Shown one piece after another: positions 7,388 to 14,893 of a stretch of DNA of 25,854 bases. Position 1 is the stretch's first letter. Each line of letters begins with the position of its first letter. Made by a program: the position numbers and the translations under genes. The notes under the pieces were generated by a model that was not told where the DNA came from, ran no database searches, and saw only the letters and a program-made list of their open reading frames with translations. The DNA is taken from assembly GCF_000159955.1 (NCBI RefSeq), contig NZ_GG695974.1, positions 149,310 to 175,163 of the forward strand, in the 5' to 3' direction. Source of the DNA: Paenibacillus sp. oral taxon 786 str. D14 (lineage in GTDB: Bacteria > Bacillota > Bacilli > Paenibacillales > Paenibacillaceae).

Positions 7388-8404
7388 ATGGGACTCACGA
7401 TTAGCGTGTTGGATCAAAGCCCGGTTTACCCGGGGGAGAGTGCGGAGCAGGCGTTTAAGCATACCGTATCGCTGGCCCGCAAATCCGAGGAGCTGGGGTT
7501 CCGGCGGTTCTGGGTGTCTGAGCATCATGATTCGGAGCAGGTGGCCGGTTCCTCGCCCGAGGTGCTGATTTCCTACCTTCTGGCGAAAACGAGCACGATC
7601 CGGATCGGCTCCGGCGGCGTGATGCTCCAGCATTACAGCCCGTATAAGGTGGCGGAAAATTTCAACGTGCTGGCTTCTCTGGCGCCGGGGCGGGTCGACC
7701 TTGGCGTTGGCCGGGCTCCAGGAGGTTTGCCGAAGAGCACGCAGGCTTTGCAGCAAGGCGTAAGGGAATCGGCGACCTTGACAGACAAAATCGTGGAGCT
7801 GCGCAAATACGTGCAGAACCGCCTGGAGGCGGACCATCCGCTGGCCGGATTGCGCGCGGCCCCGCTCCCGGTGGAGGCTCCTGAGCTCTACGTGCTTGGG
7901 GCGAGCGTGGATAGTGCGCAAATCGCTGCAGGACTAGGCTTGCCTTATGTGTTTTCCTTGTTTATTAACGGGGATCCGGCGATTGCGCTCAAGGCGATCC
8001 AAACCTACCGGGAGAGCTTTGAGGCGTCCCACGGTACCGAGCCTCAAGTCATCCTGGCGTTGTCCGTCATCGTCGCCGAATCTGAAGCGGAAGCCGCCGA
8101 GCTTGCCGGCAATCAGAAGGTTGTGAAGGTGCGGCTCGCCAGCGGCAAATTGGTGACGCTTGGCACACGGGAGCAAGCGGAAGAGTTCGGCCGTCAGGCC
8201 GGAGAGCCCTATACGATCGAGGAGCAGGAGCCTTGGATTGTTAAAGGGACCAAGGCAACGGTCCGGGAGCAGCTGTTCGCGCTGCAGAAGGACACCGGCA
8301 TCGAGGAAGTGATTGTCACCAGCAATATCACGCCTTTCGAGAAGCGAGTCCGCTCCTTTGAGCTGCTTCGCGAAGCATTAGTCGAAGTGACGGTGGAGGC
8401 GTAA
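7388..8404 (+). CDS. ytmO: Luciferase-like flavin-dependent monooxygenase, YtmO (CmoO)-like
   Basis: A 338-residue bacterial-luciferase-fold enzyme. Its N-terminal LDQSPV, FWVSEHHDSEQVAGSSPEV and LGVGRAPGG segments and its length match the LLM family containing YtmO of B. subtilis. Such enzymes use reduced FMN and oxygen supplied by a separate reductase; YtmO takes part in oxidising N-acetylated S-alkylcysteines before C-S bond cleavage. GGAGG precedes the ATG, and the M20 gene follows after one base. It contains no cysteine. The family is sure; the exact substrate is inferred from operon context. Confidence 0.85.
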   Translation: MGLTISVLDQSPVYPGESAEQAFKHTVSLARKSEELGFRRFWVSEHHDSEQVAGSSPEVLISYLLAKTSTIRIGSGGVMLQHYSPYKVAENFNVLASLAPGRVDLGVGRAPGGLPKSTQALQQGVRESATLTDKIVELRKYVQNRLEADHPLAGLRAAPLPVEAPELYVLGASVDSAQIAAGLGLPYVFSLFINGDPAIALKAIQTYRESFEASHGTEPQVILALSVIVAESEAEAAELAGNQKVVKVRLASGKLVTLGTREQAEEFGRQAGEPYTIEEQEPWIVKGTKATVREQLFALQKDTGIEEVIVTSNITPFEKRVRSFELLREALVEVTVEA

Positions 8405-8405
8405 C

Positions 8406-9605
8406 ATGTCTAACGATACTTATACGACTCAAGAGTTGTCCGGTACAGCGGCAGCGCGGTTCGTAGAGATTCGCCGGGAGTTGCACCGGTACCCGGAACT
8501 GTCAAACGAAGAGTTCGAGACGACCCGTCAAATTCGCGGCTGGCTGGAGGAAGCGGGCATCCGGATCCTGGACATTCCGCTGACAACGGGGCTGGTAGCC
8601 GAGGTTGGCGGGCTCCAGGGCGGGCCGGTCATCGCGCTTCGGGCGGATATCGACGCACTGCCGATTCAGGAGGAGACGGGACTCCCGTTTGCTTCGGCGA
8701 ATCCCGGCAAGATGCACGCCTGCGGGCATGATTTCCATACTGCCGCCCTGATCGGTACGGCGTATGCCCTTAAAGCGCGGGAGGAGGAACTGAAGGGCAC
8801 GGTCCGGCTGATCTTCCAGCCAGCCGAAGAGAAGGCCAAAGGCGCGCGGCAAGTCATCGCCAGCGGGGCGCTCGATGGGGTGCAGGCGATCTTCGGCATG
8901 CACAATAAGCCCGATCTTCCCGTCGGGACGATCGGGATCAAGAGCGGCGCGCTTATGGCCGCCGCCGATGGCTTTGTTGTAGAGGTCGCGGGACGGGGGA
9001 CCCACGCCGCCGTGCCGGAAGCCGGCAACGACCCGATCGTCACCGCCGCGCATCTCGTGACGGTGCTGCAATCGATTATCAGCCGGAACGTCGGCTCCCT
9101 GGAGAGTGCCGTCATCAGCGTCACGAAGCTCCACAGCGGCACGGCATGGAACGTCGTCCCTGAAACAGCGCTGCTGGAGGGCACGATCCGCACCTTTGAT
9201 GAAGAGGTGCGGCGGCGGGTGCTACAGCGCTTCGAAGAGGTGGTTCAAGGAGTGGCGGCTGCATTTGGCACGACAGCTTCCGTCCGCTGGATCGAAGGGC
9301 CGCCGCCCGTGCTGAACGATCCCAAGCTGGCGGAGCTTGGGCTGGCGGCCGCAGAGGCGGCGGGGTATCAGGGCATCATGCCGGTTCCGTCGCCGGCAGG
9401 AGAGGATTTTTCGTGGTATCAACGGGAAGTTCCGGGGCTCTTCGTCTTTATGGGGACGGATGGGCCGCAGGAATGGCATCATCCAGCCTTTGATCTTGAC
9501 GAGCGGGCGATTCCGGTAAGCATCGGCTTCTTCACGAAGCTGGCGGAGCTGGCATTGGAGGAGCTGGCACGGGATAACCGCCGGAAGGAAGGCGCGTCCC
9601 GATGA
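8406..9605 (+). CDS. sndA: M20 family N-acyl-L-amino acid amidohydrolase (SndA/YtnL-like)
   Basis: A 399-residue metal-dependent amidohydrolase of the aminoacylase/hippurate hydrolase branch that removes an N-acyl (probably N-acetyl) group from amino acids in the cytoplasm. Metal-site motifs are RADIDALPI (79-87), HACGHDFH (104-111), the EE pair with the catalytic glutamate (141-142), GMH (164-166) and the C-terminal SPAGEDFSW. In the ytm pathway YtnL/SndA deacetylates N-acetylcysteine derivatives, giving back cysteine. Translation starts one base after the YtmO stop, using the GGAGG in the end of that gene. Its only cysteine is the one in the metal motif. It overlaps the next start by ATGA. 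Confidence 0.9.
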   Translation: MSNDTYTTQELSGTAAARFVEIRRELHRYPELSNEEFETTRQIRGWLEEAGIRILDIPLTTGLVAEVGGLQGGPVIALRADIDALPIQEETGLPFASANPGKMHACGHDFHTAALIGTAYALKAREEELKGTVRLIFQPAEEKAKGARQVIASGALDGVQAIFGMHNKPDLPVGTIGIKSGALMAAADGFVVEVAGRGTHAAVPEAGNDPIVTAAHLVTVLQSIISRNVGSLESAVISVTKLHSGTAWNVVPETALLEGTIRTFDEEVRRRVLQRFEEVVQGVAAAFGTTASVRWIEGPPPVLNDPKLAELGLAAAEAAGYQGIMPVPSPAGEDFSWYQREVPGLFVFMGTDGPQEWHHPAFDLDERAIPVSIGFFTKLAELALEELARDNRRKEGASR

Positions 9606-10756
9606 GCACGCCCGCCGTTTATGACGTCATCGTTGTTGGCGCAGGCTCCATGGGGATGAGCGCCGGGTACTATTTGGCCCGTAAGGGGCTGCGAACGCTG
9701 CTGATCGATGCTTTTGATCCGCCGCACCGGGAAGGCAGCCATCACGGCGAACCCCGGCTGATCCGGCATGCTTACAGCGGAGATCCCGTGTATACGGAAT
9801 TGGCGGTTCGCGCCCACCGCTTATGGAATGAAGTGGAGGAGCTGACCGGAACTCGGCTGCTGGAGCCGTCCGGCGTGCTGAATATCGCGGATCGCACCAT
9901 CTATTCCTTTAAGGAGCGAATTGCGCAATCGGAGGCGCTGGGCGTCCGTACGGAATGGCTGGATGCGGCAGAAATCCGCGCCCGCTGGCCAGAGCTGACG
10001 ATCCCGGATTCGTTTGAGGCGATGTATGAGCCGGACGCCGGGTACTTGTACAGCGAGCGATGTGTGGAGGCGTATCGCAAGCTGGCGTTGGCGCAAGGCG
10101 CGGAGCTGCTGACGTACGCCATCGTGCGGGATTTGAAGGTACACAGCGGAGCAGGCGGCGTGACGGTTTATACCGCGGACGACAAGTTTCATGCCGGGGC
10201 CGTTCTGCTTACTGCCGGGGCATGGTTCAGCACGCTCGCCCCGTTCGTCAACCTTCCCATTCGCTCCGTGCGCAAGGTGGTCGGATGGTTCGAGACAACC
10301 GGTCCTGGCTTCGACGGGGGACGTTTTCCCGGGTTTACATTGGGGACGCCGGAAGGCGGGTATTACGGGTTCCCGAACATCGGCGGAGCCGGTCTTAAGA
10401 TCGGCCGCCATGACGGCGGAATCCCCTGGACCCCGGGGGAGACGTTGGCGCCTTTCGGAAGCCGTCCCGAGGATGAAGCGGATTTGCGCCGCGTGCTGTC
10501 AGCCTATATGCCGGGGGCGGCCGGCCGCCTAAAGCAAGGCGCGGTCTGCAAATACGAGATGTCGCCGGATGAGGATTTTATCATCGACCGGCATCCAGAG
10601 CACCCGCAGGTTTGGGTGGCGGGCGGCTTTTCCGGACACGGCTTCAAATTTGCCAGCGTGATTGGGGAGCGGCTTGCGGACTTGGTTGAAAAAGGGAAGA
10701 CGGATGACTCGCTGCGGCCGTTTGCGCTGGATCGTTTTGGCCAGTTGGCGAAGTAG
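9602..10756 (+). CDS. soxA: Monomeric sarcosine oxidase-like flavoenzyme (MSOX/SolA family)
   Basis: A 384-residue FAD enzyme very close to Bacillus monomeric sarcosine oxidase, which oxidises secondary amines such as sarcosine and, more slowly, L-proline and thioproline, giving H2O2. Visible: GAGSMG dinucleotide fold (13-18), GSHHGEPRLIRHAY with the two substrate-site arginines (52, 55), GLKIGRH with the oxygen-activating lysine (266) and histidine (270), the FAD-linked cysteine in AVCKYE (316) and GFSGHGFKF with the carboxylate-binding lysine (349). All known MSOX active-site residues appear kept, as judged from memory of that family. The start overlaps the amidohydrolase stop (ATGA), so the two are translationally coupled. 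I know no such gene in the B. subtilis ytm operon; its role here is unknown. Confidence 0.9.
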   Translation: MSTPAVYDVIVVGAGSMGMSAGYYLARKGLRTLLIDAFDPPHREGSHHGEPRLIRHAYSGDPVYTELAVRAHRLWNEVEELTGTRLLEPSGVLNIADRTIYSFKERIAQSEALGVRTEWLDAAEIRARWPELTIPDSFEAMYEPDAGYLYSERCVEAYRKLALAQGAELLTYAIVRDLKVHSGAGGVTVYTADDKFHAGAVLLTAGAWFSTLAPFVNLPIRSVRKVVGWFETTGPGFDGGRFPGFTLGTPEGGYYGFPNIGGAGLKIGRHDGGIPWTPGETLAPFGSRPEDEADLRRVLSAYMPGAAGRLKQGAVCKYEMSPDEDFIIDRHPEHPQVWVAGGFSGHGFKFASVIGERLADLVEKGKTDDSLRPFALDRFGQLAK

Positions 10757-10803
10757 AGAGATTTGGCGCTGGACCTGATTGGGCCAGTTGGCGAAGCAGG
10801 GAG
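10721..10803 (+). repeat. Imperfect tandem duplication of the 3' end of the sarcosine oxidase-like gene
   Basis: TTTGCGCTGGATCG..GGCCAGTTGGCGAAGTAG (10721-10756) is repeated about 43 bases on as TTTGGCGCTGGACCTG..GGCCAGTTGGCGAAGCAG (10762-10799). The 15-base core GGCCAGTTGGCGAAG is identical at 10739 and 10782. In the second copy the TAG stop has become CAG. The copy lies after the stop and is not translated with the gene. Confidence 0.75.
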
Positions 10804-10841
10804 TTCGGGAAGAAGCTTAATTTGGAATCGGAGGGGATGGC

Positions 10842-11321
10842 ATGACTAAAGTAAATTTTGAAGCTTTTTTGAATACACATGGACAGCTCGTTACGGCCAT
10901 TGATGGCCTCAGCGAGGAGCAGACCACTTGGAAGCCAAAGCCGGAGAGCTGGAGCGTACTGGAGGTATTAACCCACTTGGTGGATCACAGTATCGTTGTC
11001 TCTTTTCGGATCCGGGATATTCTGGCGGGAACGGAGGCGCGGCTGCCGGCTTTTAACCAAGACGCCTGGATCAGCGGGCAATATGCCAACGCAGGTAAAG
11101 TCTCCGATGTGCTGCAGGCCTTTCATGCGTTGCTTTTGTACAACAGCCTGCTGTTAAGCCGCCTGGATGCGGCCGACTTGGAGAAAACCGGCGTGAACGC
11201 CAAGGGAGAAACTGTCTCCATCAAGGATATTGTCGAGGGCTTTACCAACCACGTCCAACGTCATTTGGGGCAAATCGATCGAATCAAACAAGCAGCCGGG
11301 TTTGCCCTAAGCAAGAGCTAA
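10842..11321 (+). CDS. DinB/YfiT-family metal-binding protein, possible thiol transferase
   Basis: A 159-residue four-helix-bundle protein of the DinB/YfiT superfamily. The family's metal triad is complete: H45 in VLTHLVDH, and H137 and H141 in NHVQRHLGQI. The opening AIDGLSEEQ..WKPKPESWSV is typical. Members include the bacillithiol S-transferase BstA/YfiT and mycothiol-dependent enzymes, so in a sulfur locus a thiol-transfer or thiol-conjugate role is plausible; many DinB proteins, however, have no known function. GGAGGGG precedes the ATG. It sits between the flavoenzyme and the first YtnJ, with an 85-base gap upstream and 46 downstream and no terminator, hence probably in the same operon. 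It contains no cysteine. Confidence 0.8.
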   Translation: MTKVNFEAFLNTHGQLVTAIDGLSEEQTTWKPKPESWSVLEVLTHLVDHSIVVSFRIRDILAGTEARLPAFNQDAWISGQYANAGKVSDVLQAFHALLLYNSLLLSRLDAADLEKTGVNAKGETVSIKDIVEGFTNHVQRHLGQIDRIKQAAGFALSKS

Positions 11322-11367
11322 GGGCTAGGAAACGAACGATACCCAAACGATAAGGAGGAACGAGATC

Positions 11368-12708
11368 ATGGCGAAACCAAGACAACTCAAATTAGGCGCA
11401 TTATTGCACGGGGTAGGAGGAGGAACCTCCCTGTGGCGTCATCCGGATGTGCAGGCGGATGCCAGCGTGAATATCGACGTGTATAAACGTTGGGTGCAAA
11501 AGGCGGAGGCCGGCAAATTCGACCTGGTATTTATTGCGGACGGCTTATACATCACGGAGAAATCGATCCCCCATTTCCTGAACCGCTTTGAGCCCTTAAC
11601 GCTCCTCAGCGCCCTGGCGGCGGTCAGCAAGCATGTGGGTCTGGTCGGAACGTTGTCCACTTCGTACAGCGAGCCGTTTACCGTTGCCCGGCAGTTCGCC
11701 TCCTTGGACATGATCAGCGGAGGGCGCGCAGGCTGGAACGTCGTAACCTCCCCGTTGGAAGGCTCGGCGCTGAACTATGGGAAGAAGGAGCATCCGGACC
11801 ATGCCAAACGTTACCGGATTGCCACCGAGTTTCTGGAGGTGGTCCGCGGTCTGTGGGATTCGTGGGAGGACGACGCATTTGTGCGGGATAAGGAGACGGG
11901 GGTATTTTTTGATCCGGAAAAAATGCACACGCTGAACCACGTCGGAGAATTCTTCTCGGTGAAGGGGCCGCTGAACATCGCCCGCTCTAAGCAAGGGCAA
12001 CCCGTGATCTTCCAGGCGGGCTCCTCTGAGGTCGGCAAAAATTACGCAGCCAAGCACGCGGACTCCGTGTTCACCGGGCATGAGACGATCGAGGACGCGC
12101 AAGCTTTCTACCAAGATGTGAAGTCCCGCGCCGCATCGTTTGGACGGAATCCGGAGGAAGTCCTGATCTTTCCGGGGATCAGCCCGATCCTTGGCCGTAC
12201 GCCGGAGGAAGCGGAACGCAAATATCAAGAGGTCGCCAGCCTGGTGACGATCGAGAATGCGCTGGACTATTTGGGCCGTTTCTTCGAGCATCATGATTTC
12301 TCCCAATATCCGCTGGATGAGCCGTTCCCGGATGTCGGGGATTTGGGCAAAAACAGCTTCCAAAGCAGCACGGATAAAATCAAAAAAGACGCCAAGGAAA
12401 AAGGGTTGACGTTAAGACAAGTGGCGCTTCAAGTCGCAACGCCGCGCGGCGGATTTATCGGGACGCCGGTGCAGGTCGCAGACCGGATTCAGGCCTGGTT
12501 TGAGGGAGGCGCAGCCGACGGGTTTATGATTACCGCTGCCGTTCCGAACGGGCTGGAGGATTTTGTGGATCTGGTCGTACCGATTCTGCAGGAGCGCGAC
12601 CTGTTCCGGACTGAATACGAAAGCGATACGCTGCGCGGCAACCTGGGCCTGCCGTTTCCGGAGAACCGATATACGCTGGAGCGTAAAGCGGTAGCGGCTA
12701 AATCCTGA
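11368..12708 (+). CDS. ytnJ: YtnJ (CmoJ)-type flavin-dependent C-S lyase monooxygenase, copy 1
   Basis: A 446-residue two-component monooxygenase of the NtaA/SnaA/DszA family that uses reduced FMN from a partner reductase. It follows B. subtilis YtnJ nearly along its whole length: the start [66 protein letters not shown] and YPLDEPFPD. YtnJ/CmoJ and its relative YxeK cleave the C-S bond of N-acetylated S-alkyl or S-succinyl cysteines, releasing N-acetylcysteine. AAGGAGGAACG precedes the ATG. It is separated from copy 2 by the flavin reductase gene. It contains no cysteine. The family is sure; the preferred S-substituent cannot be read from sequence. Confidence 0.92.
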   Translation: MAKPRQLKLGALLHGVGGGTSLWRHPDVQADASVNIDVYKRWVQKAEAGKFDLVFIADGLYITEKSIPHFLNRFEPLTLLSALAAVSKHVGLVGTLSTSYSEPFTVARQFASLDMISGGRAGWNVVTSPLEGSALNYGKKEHPDHAKRYRIATEFLEVVRGLWDSWEDDAFVRDKETGVFFDPEKMHTLNHVGEFFSVKGPLNIARSKQGQPVIFQAGSSEVGKNYAAKHADSVFTGHETIEDAQAFYQDVKSRAASFGRNPEEVLIFPGISPILGRTPEEAERKYQEVASLVTIENALDYLGRFFEHHDFSQYPLDEPFPDVGDLGKNSFQSSTDKIKKDAKEKGLTLRQVALQVATPRGGFIGTPVQVADRIQAWFEGGAADGFMITAAVPNGLEDFVDLVVPILQERDLFRTEYESDTLRGNLGLPFPENRYTLERKAVAAKS

Positions 12709-12788
12709 GGCGGGTACCGGCATGCTGAGGTGGTGCCGTTAGCTTTGCAGTATCAGGAGATGGATTACGAATAGGAGGAGATCAAATT

Positions 12789-13361
12789 ATGAGCAAAATC
12801 GTTATTATCGCTGGGAGTCCAACCTTAGGTTCACGGTTGTTCGGATTAACGGATTACGTACAGGAGAAGTTGACCCAAGCGGGCAATTCCATCGATTGGT
12901 TCTCGGCGGCAGAGCTGCCGGCGGAGGATTTGCTCCGGGCGAATTTCAACAGCGAGGTTGTGAAGGAGCTGAACGCAGCGGTTGAAGCGGCCGATGCCGT
13001 TATCATCGCCAGCCCGGTCTATAAAGCGTCTTATTCGGGCGCGCTGAAGACGATCCTGGATTTGATCCCGCAAAAAGGGCTCCAAGGCAAAGTAGTGCTG
13101 CCGCTGTTCATCGGCGGGACGATTGCCCATTTGCTGGCGGTGGATTACGCGTTAAAGCCGGTGGTTGCGGCGCTTGGCGGAACTCATATTCTCAGCGGTG
13201 TATTTGCCGTCGATCAATGGGTTAGCCGGTTGGAGAACGGCGGGTTTGCGCTGGAAGAGCAGCTTCGGGTGCGGCTGGACGAGGAGGTAGCCGAGCTGAA
13301 CCGGGAACTGGCCCGTTATCGGCTTGGGGCAGAGGAGCAGAAGCAAGGCCAGGTTGTGTAA
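12789..13361 (+). CDS. ssuE: NADPH-dependent FMN reductase, SsuE-like
   Basis: A 190-residue flavodoxin-like reductase that supplies reduced FMN to the neighbouring monooxygenases. Close SsuE features are the phosphate-binding IIAGSP (6-11), SPVYKASYSGALKTILD (75-91), GKVVLPL (100-106) and IAHLLAVDYALKP (112-124). Tyr120 corresponds to the inserted tyrosine that makes the pi-helix of two-component SsuE reductases, marking it as a partner for FMN-dependent monooxygenases. AGGAGGAG precedes the start. The glutamate/lysine-rich C-terminal end (from about 170) is a little longer than needed for the fold. It lies between the two ytnJ copies and is the only recognisable flavin reductase in the window. 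It contains no cysteine. Confidence 0.93.
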   Translation: MSKIVIIAGSPTLGSRLFGLTDYVQEKLTQAGNSIDWFSAAELPAEDLLRANFNSEVVKELNAAVEAADAVIIASPVYKASYSGALKTILDLIPQKGLQGKVVLPLFIGGTIAHLLAVDYALKPVVAALGGTHILSGVFAVDQWVSRLENGGFALEEQLRVRLDEEVAELNRELARYRLGAEEQKQGQVV

Positions 13362-13418
13362 ATTCAGAAGGCGATGTGCCTGAAGGTGAAGGAGAGCCTC
13401 ACGGGATTCTGTGCTGCA

Positions 13419-13446
13419 CTAATGCCGACTAAACATATGAGTTAAT
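13419..13446. promoter_or_regulatory. Third CymR-like element, upstream of the second ytnJ
   Basis: CTAATGCCGACTAA then ACATATGAGTTAAT lies in the 135-base gap between ssuE and ytnJ copy 2. It shares GACTAAAC, then T and AT, with the 4190 element, but the right half-site is weaker (AGT instead of GGA). It is followed by AT-rich sequence without a well-spaced promoter. This suggests an internal regulated promoter starting a second transcript at ytnJ copy 2. Confidence 0.4.
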
Positions 13447-13496
13447 GATTGATTAGAGTGTCATGATTTCTAAATTAAACAAAGGTGGAGTGAACA

Positions 13497-14855
13497 ATGG
13501 GTTCCCATTCCAATAGACAGCTCCGGTTCGGAGCCGCGATTCATGGCGTAGGGAGCAGCCATACGGCGTGGAGGCATCCGCAGATTCCTTCGGATGCCAG
13601 CGTAAGCCTTGCTTTTTATACGCAACAGGCGCAAATCGCTGAAAACGGAAAATTCGATTTTGTATTCATTGCGGACGGTCTCTACATCAATGAAAAATCG
13701 ATCCCGCATTTTCTGAACCGGTTCGAGCCGATTACGATCTTGTCTGCGCTTGGCGCTGTAACTTCACGGATCGGCCTGGTCGGAACGCTGTCGACCTCGT
13801 ACAGCGAGCCCTTTACGGTCGCCCGGCAGTTCGCGTCGATCGACCATATTAGCAAAGGGCGGGCCGGTTGGAACGTTGTGACTTCACCTTTGGAAGGGAC
13901 GGCCCTCAATTTTGGCGGCAAACCGCACCCCTCGCATTCTGAGCGATACCGAATCGCCGAGGAATATTTGGAGGTCATCAAAGGCCTGTGGGACTCCTGG
14001 GAGGATGACGCTTTTATTCGCGACAAGGAGAGCGGGGTTTTCTTCGACCCGTCCAAAATGCATCGGTTGAATCACGAGGGCGAGTATTTCTCCGTACAGG
14101 GCCCGTTAAACATCGCGCGTTCCAAGCAGGGCCAACCGGTCGTGTTCCAAGCCGGCTCCTCCGAAAGCGGCCGCAACCTTGCGGCCAAGACGGCGGACGC
14201 GGTATTCACCGGACCGGAGACGCTTGAAGAAGCCAAGGCGTTCTATCAGGACGTGAAGCGGCGCGCCGTCGAAAATGGGCGTTCCCCTAATGAGATTCTG
14301 ATCTTCCCGGGAATCGGTCCAATCATTGGCCGGACTGAGGAGGAAGCGGAGCGGAAATACCGCGAAATCGCCGAATTGGTGACGCCGGACAAAGCGCTGG
14401 AGTACCTTGGACGGTATTTTGAGCACCATGATTTCTCCCGATATCCGCTGGATGAGCCGTTCCCGGATCTGGGCGATTTCGGTTCGAACAGCTTCCGCAG
14501 TACAACGGAACGTATCAAGAAACGGGCGAAGGAGCAGAACCTGACGCTCCGGGAAGTTGCGCTGCAGGAGGCGACGCCAAGGACGGTGTTCTTTGGCACG
14601 CCGGAGAAGGTTGCGGATATTGTGCAGCAATGGTTCGAGGAACAGGCGGCGGACGGTTTTATTATCGGAGAAAGCGTTCCAGGCGGGCTGAGAGATTTCG
14701 TGGAATGGGTCGTGCCGATTCTGCAGGAACGCGGATTGTTCCGCACCGATTATGAGGCGGATACGCTTCGCGGCAATCTGGGGCTGCCTGTGCCGGTGAA
14801 CCGTTACACGGCGCAGAGGGCGCTGCAACAGGCCGGCAGCGTTCGGTATGTCTGA
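13497..14855 (+). CDS. ytnJ: YtnJ (CmoJ)-type flavin-dependent C-S lyase monooxygenase, copy 2
   Basis: A 452-residue close paralogue of the gene at 11368, with the same family landmarks: [71 protein letters not shown] versus [17 protein letters not shown], and the C-terminal [10 protein letters not shown]. The two share long identical blocks but differ steadily in between, so this is an older duplication, not a recent copy. The differences around residues 15-45 and 375-385 fall where the substrate pocket may differ. AAAGGTGGAG precedes the ATG. Its own CymR-like element lies upstream and the second ABC importer follows 38 bases later, so it may lead a second transcript. It contains no cysteine. 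Confidence 0.92.
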   Translation: MGSHSNRQLRFGAAIHGVGSSHTAWRHPQIPSDASVSLAFYTQQAQIAENGKFDFVFIADGLYINEKSIPHFLNRFEPITILSALGAVTSRIGLVGTLSTSYSEPFTVARQFASIDHISKGRAGWNVVTSPLEGTALNFGGKPHPSHSERYRIAEEYLEVIKGLWDSWEDDAFIRDKESGVFFDPSKMHRLNHEGEYFSVQGPLNIARSKQGQPVVFQAGSSESGRNLAAKTADAVFTGPETLEEAKAFYQDVKRRAVENGRSPNEILIFPGIGPIIGRTEEEAERKYREIAELVTPDKALEYLGRYFEHHDFSRYPLDEPFPDLGDFGSNSFRSTTERIKKRAKEQNLTLREVALQEATPRTVFFGTPEKVADIVQQWFEEQAADGFIIGESVPGGLRDFVEWVVPILQERGLFRTDYEADTLRGNLGLPVPVNRYTAQRALQQAGSVRYV

Positions 14856-14893
14856 TCAAACGTTAGTTTAAGCACAGGGAGGGCGTTGATGCC

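Noticed and set aside
13449..13476. TTGATT-16-TAAATT as promoter of ytnJ copy 2
   Set aside because: The predicted transcription start would fall inside the ribosome binding site, leaving almost no leader, and both hexamers are weak.
14106..14828. Long minus-strand open frame opposite the second ytnJ (and similar ones opposite other GC-rich genes)
   Set aside because: Arginine/histidine/proline-rich shadow frames caused by third-position GC bias on the real strand; no ribosome binding site or recognisable domain.
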